NCBI RefSeq assembly: GCF_020524345.1
Contig: NZ_JAIVLH010000012.1
Coordinates: 124,001-188,000, forward strand
Reading direction: 5' to 3'
Origin: Metabacillus niabensis
Lineage (GTDB): Bacteria; Bacillota; Bacilli; Bacillales; Bacillaceae
DNA length: 64,000 nucleotides
The notes below the pieces were generated by a model. The model did no database searches, was not told the origin of the DNA, and saw only the letters and a program-made list of their open reading frames with translations. Position 1 is the stretch's first letter; each line of letters opens with the position of its first letter. The position numbers and the translations under genes were made by a program. Shown here one piece after another: positions 47,470 through 55,722 of the stretch.

Positions 47470-47949
47470 CTATTTTTTATTTACTTCTACTAATTGCTTT
47501 GCATATTCCACTTCCATAATGGAAAGCTTTTCTACTCTTCTTCTAAATTCTGTCTCCGTGCTAAACTCTGCAGTTAAAAAGGATTCAACCAACTCTTTTA
47601 CTAAAGCAGGACCAATGATTTGAGCACCAATACACATAACATTCACATCATCATGTTCAACACATTGATGTGAGGAATAGATATCATGACATACGGAAGA
47701 CCTGATTCCTGGAATCTTATTTGCTGCAATTGACGCTCCTACCCCAGTCCCACAAACAAGGATTGCCTTATCCGCTTCTTGAGCTAGCACTTTTTCGCAA
47801 ACAATTTTTGTAATGTCTGGAAAATCAATGGGTTCTGGCGTATAGCTTCCACAGTCGGTTGCTTCATGTCCTAACTCTTTTAATACTTCAATCACATGAC
47901 CCTTCAACGGAAACCCTGCATGGTCCCCTCCAACCGCTATTTTCATCAT
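47470..47949 (-). CDS. RpiB/LacAB-family sugar-phosphate isomerase, divergent
   Basis: A 159-residue aldose-ketose isomerase. GGDHAGFPLKG at 7-17 and the catalytic C66 in VCGTGVGASIAANK match RpiB. Where canonical RpiB has the pattern YSA..SRxHNDANVL with a phosphate-binding arginine, this protein reads YSSHQCVEHDDVNVMCIG (91-108). That is closer to my memory of tetrose/pentulose-phosphate isomerases of erythritol-type pathways. First gene of the operon, directly behind a LacI operator. Confidence 0.85.
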   Translation of the reverse strand: MMKIAVGGDHAGFPLKGHVIEVLKELGHEATDCGSYTPEPIDFPDITKIVCEKVLAQEADKAILVCGTGVGASIAANKIPGIRSSVCHDIYSSHQCVEHDDVNVMCIGAQIIGPALVKELVESFLTAEFSTETEFRRRVEKLSIMEVEYAKQLVEVNKK

Positions 47950-47982
47950 TAAGCATCCCCTTTTTACTAATTTGATATATAT

Positions 47983-47994
47983 TTAAACGTTTAA
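47983..47994. promoter_or_regulatory. LacI-type operator before rpiB
   Basis: TTAAACGTTTAA, a perfect 12-base palindrome with the central CG of LacI/GalR operators, lies 34 bases upstream of the isomerase start. Confidence 0.8.
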
Positions 47995-48015
47995 CTAACC
48001 TTCAAAAAAATGGCG

Positions 48016-48026
48016 TTAAACGTTAA
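48016..48026. promoter_or_regulatory. Imperfect LacI-type operator
   Basis: TTAAACGTTAA lacks one T of the palindrome and lies between the lacI-type stop and the operator at 47983; the two centres are about 32 bases apart, about three helical turns. Confidence 0.5.
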
Positions 48027-48036
48027 AAACACAATA

Positions 48037-49050
48037 TTAACACCCACAAGATTTTCTAGTGACCATTTCTGGATCAAGATATTGAATACTTTGTACTTCC
48101 TCCTGATCTCCTTGAAGAATATTGATGATGTTTCGGGCTGCTAATACACCCAGTTCATAGGCCGGTTGCCTAATACCTGACAAAGGTGGATCTACGATAT
48201 CAGCCCATTCAGGATCATCAAATCCATATACAGCGATATCCTGCGGAATATTCAAACCCTTTTCTTTCATATATTTATAAGCTCCTAGAGACATGGAGTT
48301 ATTCGAAATAAATAATGCATCTACTTCAACTTCTGACTCAATCATTTTTTTCGTTACCTCATAACCACTTTCAATATCAAGTTTCCCCTCAAATACAAGT
48401 TCCTTTTTAACGGGAATTCCATAATCATCAAGTGCTCTTTCATAACCAATATATCGATCTCTTCCAGTGCTAAGATGCATAGGGCCAGTAATAATTCCTA
48501 TCTTCTTGTAGCCATGTTTAATTAGGTGTTCAGTTGCTTGATATGCACCCTTAATATTATTGGTCATGACCATGTTCGAGGTTATATGATCTGGGCAACG
48601 ATTTAGAAATACTAGAGGAACGTTCGCATTGATTAAGTCGTTATAATGCTCTCCAGTTCCTGCTGAGGAAATGATTAAGCCATCTATTCGTTTTCCCATT
48701 AGAACATTCATATATCTTTTTTCTTTTTCCACATCTGAATCTGTACTACAAAGGAGAACAGTATAGCCCTCTTCATTTAACGTGATTTCAATCCCTTTTA
48801 CTACTTTCGATATGAAATTATTAGAAATATCTGATATGAGTATTCCTATTAATCTTGATTGGTTCACTTTCAAACTTTTAGCAATATCATTTGGTTTGTA
48901 GTTAAGCGTTTTCATAGCATTCAACACTTGTATTTTCAAATCTTCACTAACATGTTTTGTCTCATTTATGACATTGGAAACGGTTGCGATAGAGACGTTA
49001 GCTAGTTGTGCAACTTCTTTTATTGTTGGTTTTTTCAACTTGTTCACCAT
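48037..49050 (-). CDS. LacI-family transcriptional regulator of the TRAP operon
   Basis: A 337-residue repressor: HTH at the N-terminus (TIKEVAQLANVSIATVSNVI with hinge helix NDIAKSLKVNQSRLIG) and a periplasmic-binding-like effector domain (IGILISDISNNFISKVVKGI; GRDRYIGYERALDDYGIP; DIAVYGFDDPEWADI). It stands upstream of the operon in the same direction. Palindromes in front of its own start and in front of rpiB indicate it represses both, with a sugar or sugar phosphate as inducer. Confidence 0.92.
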   Translation of the reverse strand: MVNKLKKPTIKEVAQLANVSIATVSNVINETKHVSEDLKIQVLNAMKTLNYKPNDIAKSLKVNQSRLIGILISDISNNFISKVVKGIEITLNEEGYTVLLCSTDSDVEKEKRYMNVLMGKRIDGLIISSAGTGEHYNDLINANVPLVFLNRCPDHITSNMVMTNNIKGAYQATEHLIKHGYKKIGIITGPMHLSTGRDRYIGYERALDDYGIPVKKELVFEGKLDIESGYEVTKKMIESEVEVDALFISNNSMSLGAYKYMKEKGLNIPQDIAVYGFDDPEWADIVDPPLSGIRQPAYELGVLAARNIINILQGDQEEVQSIQYLDPEMVTRKSCGC

Positions 49051-49063
49051 CTTGTTTGTATTG

Positions 49064-49075
49064 TTAAACGTTTAA
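49064..49075. promoter_or_regulatory. LacI-type operator at the regulator's start
   Basis: TTAAACGTTTAA ends 14 bases upstream of the regulator's ATG, placing it over the ribosome site or promoter; autoregulation is likely. Confidence 0.75.
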
Positions 49076-49278
49076 ATTAAATATATATGTGATTCTCTTT
49101 AATGTCAATACATGAATTATTAATAACTTTGACATCTACTTGAGAGAAATAATTATTTACTTTTTATAAAATTCAACTAAGTTTATTCACTATCATATAC
49201 ACTGTGTGTATCAATTAAGAAAACATTATAAATTGAGGATATCTAATAAGCGTTCTTAAATTAAAGTGTACGAATAAA

Positions 49279-49292
49279 TTTAAACGTTTAAA
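49279..49292. promoter_or_regulatory. Distal LacI-type operator
   Basis: TTTAAACGTTTAAA, a perfect 14-base palindrome, lies about 215 bases upstream of the operator at 49064. The spacing would allow repressor-mediated looping. Confidence 0.7.
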
Positions 49293-49398
49293 TAATGTAT
49301 ATTGCTATTATTATGCGAGGTCAACTGTTTTTGGAATTCATTTTTATATTCATAATTATTTTCGAGAAAACCTAGAATTTATAGACCCCTATAAAATA

Positions 49399-49438
49399 AA
49401 AAACACACTCTTTTTACTAAAAGAGATGTGCCTTTTTT
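49399..49438 (-). terminator. Terminator of the metal ABC operon
   Basis: On the minus strand GCACATCTCTTTT pairs with AAAAGAGTGTGT (one mismatch region), followed by TTTTTTATTTTA. It lies 35 bases after the binding-protein stop. Confidence 0.75.
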
Positions 49439-49472
49439 TGATTATTATACACAGATTAAATCATGAATACTA

Positions 49473-50453
49473 TTATTCAAATTTCTCCGGATAAAATCCT
49501 TTTGCCAGGGTTTCAACGGCATATGCCATTCGGTCTCCTGGCAGGACGCTTTCTAATGTGATAGAGACAAACCGTTCATTTTTTACACTGTCCAGCTGTG
49601 AAAGAGCCGGGTCGTTTTTAATGTCTTTTATTTTTTGTTCTAGTGATGGAGCATCATAATCATGGACTACAATGACATCCGGCTGTCTGGCTAAAACTTC
49701 TTCATAGCTTACGGTTGTCCATTGTTTATCTGTGATATCGTCAAAGACGTTTTTTCCGCCGGCAAGTTCGATTAAAAGTGTTTCGAAGTTTGTTCCACCT
49801 GCTGTGAACACCCCGTCTCCCCCGCTATCATATACGAGCACCTTTACTGGTTCCTGACTTGGAACCTTTTCTTGAACTGCAGCAATTCTAGCTTTTTGAT
49901 CAGTAACAAAATCGGTTGCGACATCTTCTATTTCAAAGATTTTGCCGATATCATGGATTTCCTGATAGATCTCTTCTAATGTGGTCGCACTGTTCATGTA
50001 CGTTTTGATGCCAAAGCTTTCAAGCTCCTCCACATCTAAACCTTCTCCACCAAATTCCCAATCAATTCCATAGATAAAATCTGCTCCGCTTGTTGTAACT
50101 GCTTCCCGGGTAGCGGAACCGTATGTTAGTTCCGGAATTTTCTTGTATTCGGCCTCATATTCAGGAAGAGGACCCCGGCTATGATTGTCCAGACTATTAC
50201 CGATAACATAATCTGTCAAACCTAATGCAACGAAAAGCTCTGTACTATTTGGGCCCAAAGTTAATACGTTTTGCGGTTTTTCTGTAATGTCTAAATCCCT
50301 GCCGTAATTGTCAAATGTCAATGTTTCATAGTTTGCAGTCTTTTCTTCTGATTCTTTTTTCATCGGTTCACTTGAAGTAGACTGACATCCAACTAGTATA
50401 CCTGTCATCACGATAGCTAACGCTGTAAATCCTAAAAAGTGTTTTTTGCTCAC
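49473..50453 (-). CDS. Metal/siderophore ABC transporter binding lipoprotein
   Basis: A cluster A (BtuF/FhuD-like) binding protein of 326 residues with lipobox VGCQSTSS (cysteine near 23). Visible core: VLTLGPNSTELFVALGLTDY, YGIDWEFGGEGLDVEELESF and QPDVIVVHDYDA. It is the last gene of a permease-ATPase-lipoprotein operon, two bases after the ATPase. The divergent nikR suggests nickel or a nickel chelate as ligand; sequence alone cannot separate this from corrinoid or ferric siderophore. Confidence 0.88.
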   Translation of the reverse strand: MSKKHFLGFTALAIVMTGILVGCQSTSSEPMKKESEEKTANYETLTFDNYGRDLDITEKPQNVLTLGPNSTELFVALGLTDYVIGNSLDNHSRGPLPEYEAEYKKIPELTYGSATREAVTTSGADFIYGIDWEFGGEGLDVEELESFGIKTYMNSATTLEEIYQEIHDIGKIFEIEDVATDFVTDQKARIAAVQEKVPSQEPVKVLVYDSGGDGVFTAGGTNFETLLIELAGGKNVFDDITDKQWTTVSYEEVLARQPDVIVVHDYDAPSLEQKIKDIKNDPALSQLDSVKNERFVSITLESVLPGDRMAYAVETLAKGFYPEKFE

Positions 50454-50455
50454 AT

Positions 50456-51241
50456 TCAGATCTCCTTTTTATCTAAACTTTTAGGTAAATATGTAATCGA
50501 TACCTTATTTGTTTTTGGGTGGACCATTACATCGACTTGAATACCGTACACCTCGTAAATGACTTCAGGTGTGATCATTTCCTCCGGTGTCCCGGCTTTG
50601 TATAAACGTCCTTTTTTTAACACATACATTCGATCACAATAAAGTGCGGCAATATTCAGATCGTGGATGGCAGCCAAAACGGTTACACCCAACCCCTTAA
50701 CTAAATCAAACATTTGCAATTGATAGTAAATATCTAAATGATTTGTTGGTTCATCTAACAGTAAAAAGTTTGTTTGCTGGGCCAATACCCGTGCTATGAG
50801 CACTCTTTGTTTTTCTCCACCTGAGAGCTGGATATAATTTCTTTGGGCTAAATCTTCAATACCCGTTTGTTTTAACGCATTTGTGACAATCTCTTTATCT
50901 AGTTGTGTATCCCCTTCAAACAGCTTTTTATATGGGTTACGTCCCATTGCGACGATTTCTTCTACTTTAAAATCAAACGGAATGGAGTTCTCTTGGCCAA
51001 CAACTCCAATGTTTCTGGCAATCTTTTTTACTTTCATTGAAAGTAAATCTTCATCATCTAATCGAATGTCACCAGCATCAGGCTCTAGAGCGCGATAGAC
51101 CGTTTTTAGGATGGTTGATTTCCCGCTTCCATTTGGCCCTAACAACCCGACAAACTCACCTTTCTTCACATGGAGGCGAATATCTTCAATGATTTTTTGC
51201 TCATCATAGGAAAAGCTTACCTTTTCTACTTGCAACTTCAT
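50456..51241 (-). CDS. ABC transporter ATPase, FecE/BtuD type
   Basis: ATPase of 261 residues energising the importer: Walker A GLLGPNGSGKSTILK near 33-47, Q-loop VGQENSIPFDF, signature LSGGEKQRVLIARVLAQ, Walker B FLLLDEPTNHLD and the switch histidine in AAIHDLNIA. It lies 13 bases after the permease gene. Confidence 0.95.
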   Translation of the reverse strand: MKLQVEKVSFSYDEQKIIEDIRLHVKKGEFVGLLGPNGSGKSTILKTVYRALEPDAGDIRLDDEDLLSMKVKKIARNIGVVGQENSIPFDFKVEEIVAMGRNPYKKLFEGDTQLDKEIVTNALKQTGIEDLAQRNYIQLSGGEKQRVLIARVLAQQTNFLLLDEPTNHLDIYYQLQMFDLVKGLGVTVLAAIHDLNIAALYCDRMYVLKKGRLYKAGTPEEMITPEVIYEVYGIQVDVMVHPKTNKVSITYLPKSLDKKEI

Positions 51242-51254
51242 ATTTCCACCTCTT

Positions 51255-52274
51255 TTATGTCCGAGAGTTTCTTTTTAGTAACCAAATAAAAAACGGTCCA
51301 CCGATGATTGCGGTTAAAAGGCCAATTGGCAATTCCTCAGGTGCGATGACGATTCTGGCTACAACATCTGTCCAAATAACAAAAATCCCTCCCAATAAGG
51401 CACTTACAGGGAGAACTTTTTTATGATCTGATCCAATTAATAACCTCGTAATATGCGGAACCATTAATCCGATAAACCCAATCGAACCGCTGACAGCAAT
51501 CGTCGTACCTGCTAATAGGGAGGCAACTAACACAAGTATTTTTTGCACCCGCTTCACATCAGTTCCCAATGTACCTGCGGCCTCTTCTCCTAAAAGCAGA
51601 GCATTTAGCGCACGGTATTGAATCAGAAGGATGCTCATACAAAAAAGAATGACCACAAGTGGGAGTGTTAAATAGCCCCATTTCGCTCCAGCTAAACTAC
51701 CGGACATCCAAAACGCCGCATTATGGAGACCCAACGCATTCGGGGCACTTAAGGTGATCACATTTGTGACTGCATCCATAATCATAGCAACCGCAACACC
51801 TGATAATAATAACTGTGTGATATTAATTCTGCCTCTGACCCTGGAGATCGTATATACGATCATAATCGTTGCTGCTGCTCCAATAAATGCACTGATTGAC
51901 AGAGCATACGTACCAAAGAATGAAAAGACCCCAAACAGCATGCCTAATGTTGCTGTCGCAGATGCTCCTGAAGAAACACCAAGTATAAATGGATCTGCCA
52001 AATGATTTCGTACCAACGCCTGCATGGCAACACCTGTTACCGCTAATGAAGCACCAACAAGCATGCCCAGTAAAACCCGTGGCAAGCGCAAATTCCACAC
52101 AATGTTTTCATCAAGCCTTGTCCAGTTAGGATAAATAAAATCTGTTACAAAAGGCAGTTTGCTCATTATTATTTTTGCTACGGTACCAGGATGAACAGAA
52201 ACCGGACCGATCCCAATGGCAAGAATGATTGAGATCAAACTTCCTATGAAAAGAAGTAATAAAACAAGCTTCAT
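51255..52274 (-). CDS. ABC transporter permease, FecCD type
   Basis: A 339-residue permease with about ten membrane helices; RLPRVLLGMLVGASLAVTGV and GLMVPHITRLLIGSDHKKVL are family signatures. ATG at 52274 was chosen because AGAAGGA lies seven bases upstream and the first membrane helix starts there; an in-frame ATG at 52319 would add 15 polar residues. First gene of the importer operon and divergent from nikR, sharing its control region. Confidence 0.93.
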   Translation of the reverse strand: MKLVLLLLFIGSLISIILAIGIGPVSVHPGTVAKIIMSKLPFVTDFIYPNWTRLDENIVWNLRLPRVLLGMLVGASLAVTGVAMQALVRNHLADPFILGVSSGASATATLGMLFGVFSFFGTYALSISAFIGAAATIMIVYTISRVRGRINITQLLLSGVAVAMIMDAVTNVITLSAPNALGLHNAAFWMSGSLAGAKWGYLTLPLVVILFCMSILLIQYRALNALLLGEEAAGTLGTDVKRVQKILVLVASLLAGTTIAVSGSIGFIGLMVPHITRLLIGSDHKKVLPVSALLGGIFVIWTDVVARIVIAPEELPIGLLTAIIGGPFFIWLLKRNSRT

Positions 52275-52385
52275 ATTTGGTTCCTTCTGTTTTAAAACTG
52301 TGTTATCATGTTGAGTCATCTTTTATTACCCTTTCATTTGCTTTACAATATAGATAAAAATAACAATCAAAGGAGCTATACGACT

Positions 52386-52799
52386 TTGGAAGACAAGAAG
52401 CTTACAAGATTTGGTGTTTCTATGGATGAGAAATTACTCCAGAGCTTTGATCATATAATTGAGGAAAAAGGCTATCAAAACCGTTCAGAAGCTGTTAGAG
52501 ATCTAGTGCGGGATGCAATTTTTCAGCATAGCTGGGCAAATAATACAGACATTGTAGCAGGTGCAATTTTACTTTTTTATAATCACCATCAAAATAAATT
52601 ATTAAATGACATGATGACTATACAGCATGATTATCACGAAACTATTATTTCAACAACTCATATTCATATTGATCATCATAATTGTTTAGAATTAATCGTT
52701 GTGAAAGGAATCCCGGCTGATTTAAGAGCATTAAGTGATAAGTTGATAACGCTAAAAGGTGTTTTATACGGAAAATTAACCGCTTCACCACTTGTTTGA
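52386..52799 (+). CDS. nikR: Nickel-responsive regulator NikR
   Basis: A 137-residue ribbon-helix-helix repressor with an ACT-like nickel domain. The N-terminal ribbon (LTRFGVSMDEKLLQSFDHII) is followed by the nickel domain. Residues H81, H92, H94 and C100 have exactly the spacing of the E. coli ligands H76, H87, H89 and C95. The start is TTG at 52386, ten bases after AAGGAG. Divergent from the FecCD-type importer, which is its likely target. Confidence 0.92.
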   Translation: MEDKKLTRFGVSMDEKLLQSFDHIIEEKGYQNRSEAVRDLVRDAIFQHSWANNTDIVAGAILLFYNHHQNKLLNDMMTIQHDYHETIISTTHIHIDHHNCLELIVVKGIPADLRALSDKLITLKGVLYGKLTASPLV

Positions 52800-52803
52800 A
52801 ATC

Positions 52804-52831
52804 GTGTTACTTTTTTAATAAATTGTAACAT
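52804..52831. promoter_or_regulatory. NikR-like inverted repeat downstream of nikR
   Basis: GTGTTAC, 14 bases, GTAACAT: TGTTAC and GTAACA are perfect inverted copies at 52805-52810 and 52825-52830. Size and spacing resemble NikR operators of the GTGTTAC-N13/14-GTAACAC type. It lies five bases after the nikR stop rather than at a promoter. Confidence 0.4.
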
Positions 52832-52874
52832 TATGCATTTTATATGTACAGGTATAGTTACATACTTATCAAAT

Positions 52875-52909
52875 CCAAAAAGGATTCAGAATGTACTATT
52901 CTGAATCCT
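52875..52909 (-). terminator. Terminator of the HD-GYP gene
   Basis: AGGATTCAGAAT and ATTCTGAATCCT form a perfect 12-base stem with a five-base loop, followed on the minus strand by TTTTTGGA, close to the stop codon. Confidence 0.92.
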
Positions 52910-52913
52910 GACC

Positions 52914-53894
52914 TTACTCGTTCACTACCCTTTTTATCACAACAGACGGATTTTCCGCTAAATCCATCTCTTCTCCATTCGTTAAAAAACGTATGACAGG
53001 TCTTTGTAAATGCTGATTGATCCTACTAACAATGGCCTGTTCCCCGGTATATAACTCGACCTTTGTGCCAGGTATATAGGATGGAACACTATTTACAAAG
53101 GCCTGGACCACTTTAAAGGAAAACTCTTCATCACTTTTTGTCATAATGTATTCTAATGCTTCATGAGGCGGCATTTTATTATTTGATAGTAAATGATCAT
53201 AAACATTGGCAATTCCCACGACTTGGGGAAGCTCTAAAACAGCTTGTCCTTTCAATTTTCTTGGATATCCTTGGCCGTTTATCCATTCATGATGTTGATA
53301 GGCAATATGTGCGGACAATAAACTCATTTCCCTATTTTCTTTTATGATGTCAAACCCTTTTACTGGATGTTCTTCTTCCTGATCCGTCACCGCCTTGCCG
53401 ATATCGTGCAATAAAGCGCCAAGAGCCAAGTCTCTTAATTGACCTTGCGTGTAGCCTAAATGTTTGGCTATTTGTAAGCTTAAGAGCGCCACATTTACTG
53501 AGTGAGCATACCGTGCCAAGCCTGTTGATAATGAGGTGGTTGGCACAAGGATAATTGTTTTATGAGCAACTACTTCTTTAATAAGAGTTGCAACAGCCCT
53601 TTGAAGAGCTACTATATGTAATCGTTTTTTATTTGAGGCATCTTCAAACGCCTGCTGAACAACAGCAATTGTATCCATCCATGTTGGCATATCAAGCATT
53701 TCCTCAAGGGTAATACCCGTTGACTCAGCATCCTCGACAACAAGAGTTGATACACCTATTGCTTTGATCCGCTCTAAATAATTAGGATGAATCGTTCTTC
53801 CTGCCGTTAATAACACCCTTCTCATCCGATCATAAATCGGCATCGCCAGCTGCATCGTTATGGGATTATAGTCCTCGATATCGATAAATCTCAT
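52914..53894 (-). CDS. HD-GYP domain protein, likely cyclic-di-GMP phosphodiesterase
   Basis: A 326-residue cytosolic protein. The HD-GYP domain runs from about 120 to 270: H131, the metal pair H163-D164 in HDIGK, H201-H202-E203 and G209-Y210-P211. HD-GYP enzymes linearise c-di-GMP. The N-terminal 110 residues carry no recognised sensor domain; a short C-terminal beta domain (YIPGTKVELYTGEQAIVSRI) follows. Single gene with its own terminator. Confidence 0.9.
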   Translation of the reverse strand: MRFIDIEDYNPITMQLAMPIYDRMRRVLLTAGRTIHPNYLERIKAIGVSTLVVEDAESTGITLEEMLDMPTWMDTIAVVQQAFEDASNKKRLHIVALQRAVATLIKEVVAHKTIILVPTTSLSTGLARYAHSVNVALLSLQIAKHLGYTQGQLRDLALGALLHDIGKAVTDQEEEHPVKGFDIIKENREMSLLSAHIAYQHHEWINGQGYPRKLKGQAVLELPQVVGIANVYDHLLSNNKMPPHEALEYIMTKSDEEFSFKVVQAFVNSVPSYIPGTKVELYTGEQAIVSRINQHLQRPVIRFLTNGEEMDLAENPSVVIKRVVNE

Positions 53895-54013
53895 TATATC
53901 TCCCTCATTTTATGTTGTTCCAGGCTAAATCCCCCTGTTCATCTTCTTAAACTATACCATGTGGATAATTAATACGGAATGGCAATAAAGCACTCATTAC
54001 CATTCCACCGTTT

Positions 54014-54205
54014 TCATTTTTTGGATGTGTAATAAAATAATTGAATCACACTAAACAACACAAGGAGCAGAAAAGAAATAAAGGTTCCTAACTTACCAAA
54101 TACCTCTATGGCAGGAAAATTGCTGTGAAATGCTTGAGATGGAAGCATCCAAATACTTAAGGTCAAACAGAAAATCACGGTAATTGGCAATAAATTTTTC
54201 AACAA
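54014..54205 (-). CDS. Small two-helix membrane protein, unknown function
   Basis: A 63-residue protein with two hydrophobic segments (LLPITVIFCLTLSIWMLPSQ and a second, about 38-58, FISFLLLVLFSVIQLFYYTS). The start is TTG at 54205, nine bases after CTGGAG. The non-AUG start and absence of a recognised family keep confidence moderate. Confidence 0.5.
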   Translation of the reverse strand: MLKNLLPITVIFCLTLSIWMLPSQAFHSNFPAIEVFGKLGTFISFLLLVLFSVIQLFYYTSKK

Positions 54206-54303
54206 ATTTGATCACTCCAGGAAAGAGAAAGTAGTAGGTGTGGAAAGGAATCTTTATAAGGTATGGAGATTTTGGGAGGATGTGACGGGTGCAGCAGCCT
54301 AAA

Positions 54304-54343
54304 AAAAAGACAAAGTCAATGGTACCATCAACTTTGTCTTTTT
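54304..54343. terminator. Bidirectional terminator after the first CNNM gene
   Basis: AAAAAGACAAAGT and ACTTTGTCTTTTT form a perfect 13-base stem with a 14-base loop containing GGTACC, just beyond the stop codon at 54348. Confidence 0.92.
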
Positions 54344-54347
54344 TAGT

Positions 54348-55673
54348 CTAATTCTCCGAAATCGGCACAACATTACTTTTCATTTTAAACACTTCTAAAT
54401 ATTGAATATGATGGCCGTCACTTTCGTGAACTTTAAAGATATAATCTTGATCTGCAACCTCAACGCCAACATCAGCGTTAAATTTTTGTGTTAAGAACCA
54501 GCCGCCAATTGTATCAATGTCTTCGTCAGAAAAGGTCGTGTGAAGAAGGTTATTTACATCTTCTATGAGTAATTTTCCATCTAAGATATAATGATCCTCA
54601 TTTAATTTTCGGATGTCAGGAATTTCATCTTCATCAAACTCATCCCTGATTTCCCCAACAATTTCCTCAAGGATATCTTCAACTGTGACCAATCCGGATG
54701 TTCCTCCATATTCATCAATTAAAACGGCAATATGTGTTCGTTCTTTTTGCATTTTTAGCAATAAATCGTGAATCGGAATCGTTTCAATTACTTGTATGAC
54801 CGGATTAATATAGACATTGATATCAAATGGCTTAGGATCATCACATTCCGTAAAAGCGGAAGTTAAAAGCTCTTTAATATTTAGAAAGCCGACAATATGA
54901 TCTTTATCACCATCTACAACAGGATATCGGGTATAGCGTTCATTTTTAATCAATTCAATGATTTCATCATAGGTGCTTTCAAGAGAAATGGTAATAATTT
55001 CCGTACGGGGCACCATAATTTCTTTCGCAATTCTTTCATCAAATTCAAAAATGTTGTTCACATACTTAAGCTCGTTCTTATTGATTTCACCGCTTTTATA
55101 GCTTTCAGATAAAAGAATACGAAGCTCTTCCTCTGAGTGGGCAAGCTCATGTTCTGATGCCGGCTTTAACCCAAATATGCCAACTAATACACGAGCTGAA
55201 CCATTCAAAAACCAAATGAACGGATACATGATTTTATAGAACCAAATAATTGGCGGTGAAAACATTAACGTAATAAATTCTGCTTTTTGAATCGCAATTG
55301 TTTTTGGTGCCAACTCTCCGACAACCACATGTAAAAATGTAACGAGAGCAAAGGCGATACCAAATGATAAAATATGTGTAACAGACTCATTAAAATTGAA
55401 ATAAGCAAATACAGGGTGTAGAAGCTTTTCAACAGTCGGCTCACCTAACCAACCAAGACCTAAAGCTGTTACAGTGATCCCGAGTTGACACGCAGATAAG
55501 TATTCATCCAAATGGGAAACAACCCTCTTTGCAGCTATAGCTCCTTTTTTCCCTTCAGCAACAAGCTGGTCAATTTTAGACATACGAACCTTAACAATAG
55601 CAAATTCTGTTGCTACGAAAAATCCAGTTAGGGCAATTAATATGATAATTAAAATTAAATTAACTGTGGTCAA
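54348..55673 (-). CDS. CNNM/CBS/CorC membrane protein, paralogue A
   Basis: HlyC/CorC family (CNNM) protein of 441 residues, implicated in magnesium or cobalt efflux and homeostasis. A membrane domain with about four helices (1-200) carries the [20 protein letters not shown] signature; two CBS domains lie at about 205-335 ([21 protein letters not shown]) and a CorC_HlyC domain to the end. The start is TTG at 55673: the first ATG would remove the first helix, and both paralogues also start with TTG here. The ribosome site is separated from TTG by an inverted repeat. Confidence 0.9.
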   Translation of the reverse strand: MTTVNLILIIILIALTGFFVATEFAIVKVRMSKIDQLVAEGKKGAIAAKRVVSHLDEYLSACQLGITVTALGLGWLGEPTVEKLLHPVFAYFNFNESVTHILSFGIAFALVTFLHVVVGELAPKTIAIQKAEFITLMFSPPIIWFYKIMYPFIWFLNGSARVLVGIFGLKPASEHELAHSEEELRILLSESYKSGEINKNELKYVNNIFEFDERIAKEIMVPRTEIITISLESTYDEIIELIKNERYTRYPVVDGDKDHIVGFLNIKELLTSAFTECDDPKPFDINVYINPVIQVIETIPIHDLLLKMQKERTHIAVLIDEYGGTSGLVTVEDILEEIVGEIRDEFDEDEIPDIRKLNEDHYILDGKLLIEDVNNLLHTTFSDEDIDTIGGWFLTQKFNADVGVEVADQDYIFKVHESDGHHIQYLEVFKMKSNVVPISEN

Positions 55674-55679
55674 TGAGTC

Positions 55680-55707
55680 GTCTTACGTTCGTAAGACCTC
55701 CACCTCC
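55680..55707 (-). promoter_or_regulatory. SD-hairpin-TTG leader of paralogue A
   Basis: In transcript order: AGGAGGTG, then GAG, then the inverted repeat GTCTTACGAACGTAAGAC (55697-55680; seven-base stem, GAAC loop), then GACTCA and TTG. With the inverted repeat folded out, GGAGGTG is nine bases from TTG. Confidence 0.75.
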
Positions 55708-55722
55708 TCATTTGTGCATGTT

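Larger units (their letters stand above)
49051..49472. other. Intergenic region upstream of the LacI-type gene
   Basis: About 420 AT-rich bases with two TTAAACGTTTAA operators (49064-49075; 49279-49292) and the terminator of the metal ABC operon (49399-49438). No gene seen. Confidence 0.55.
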
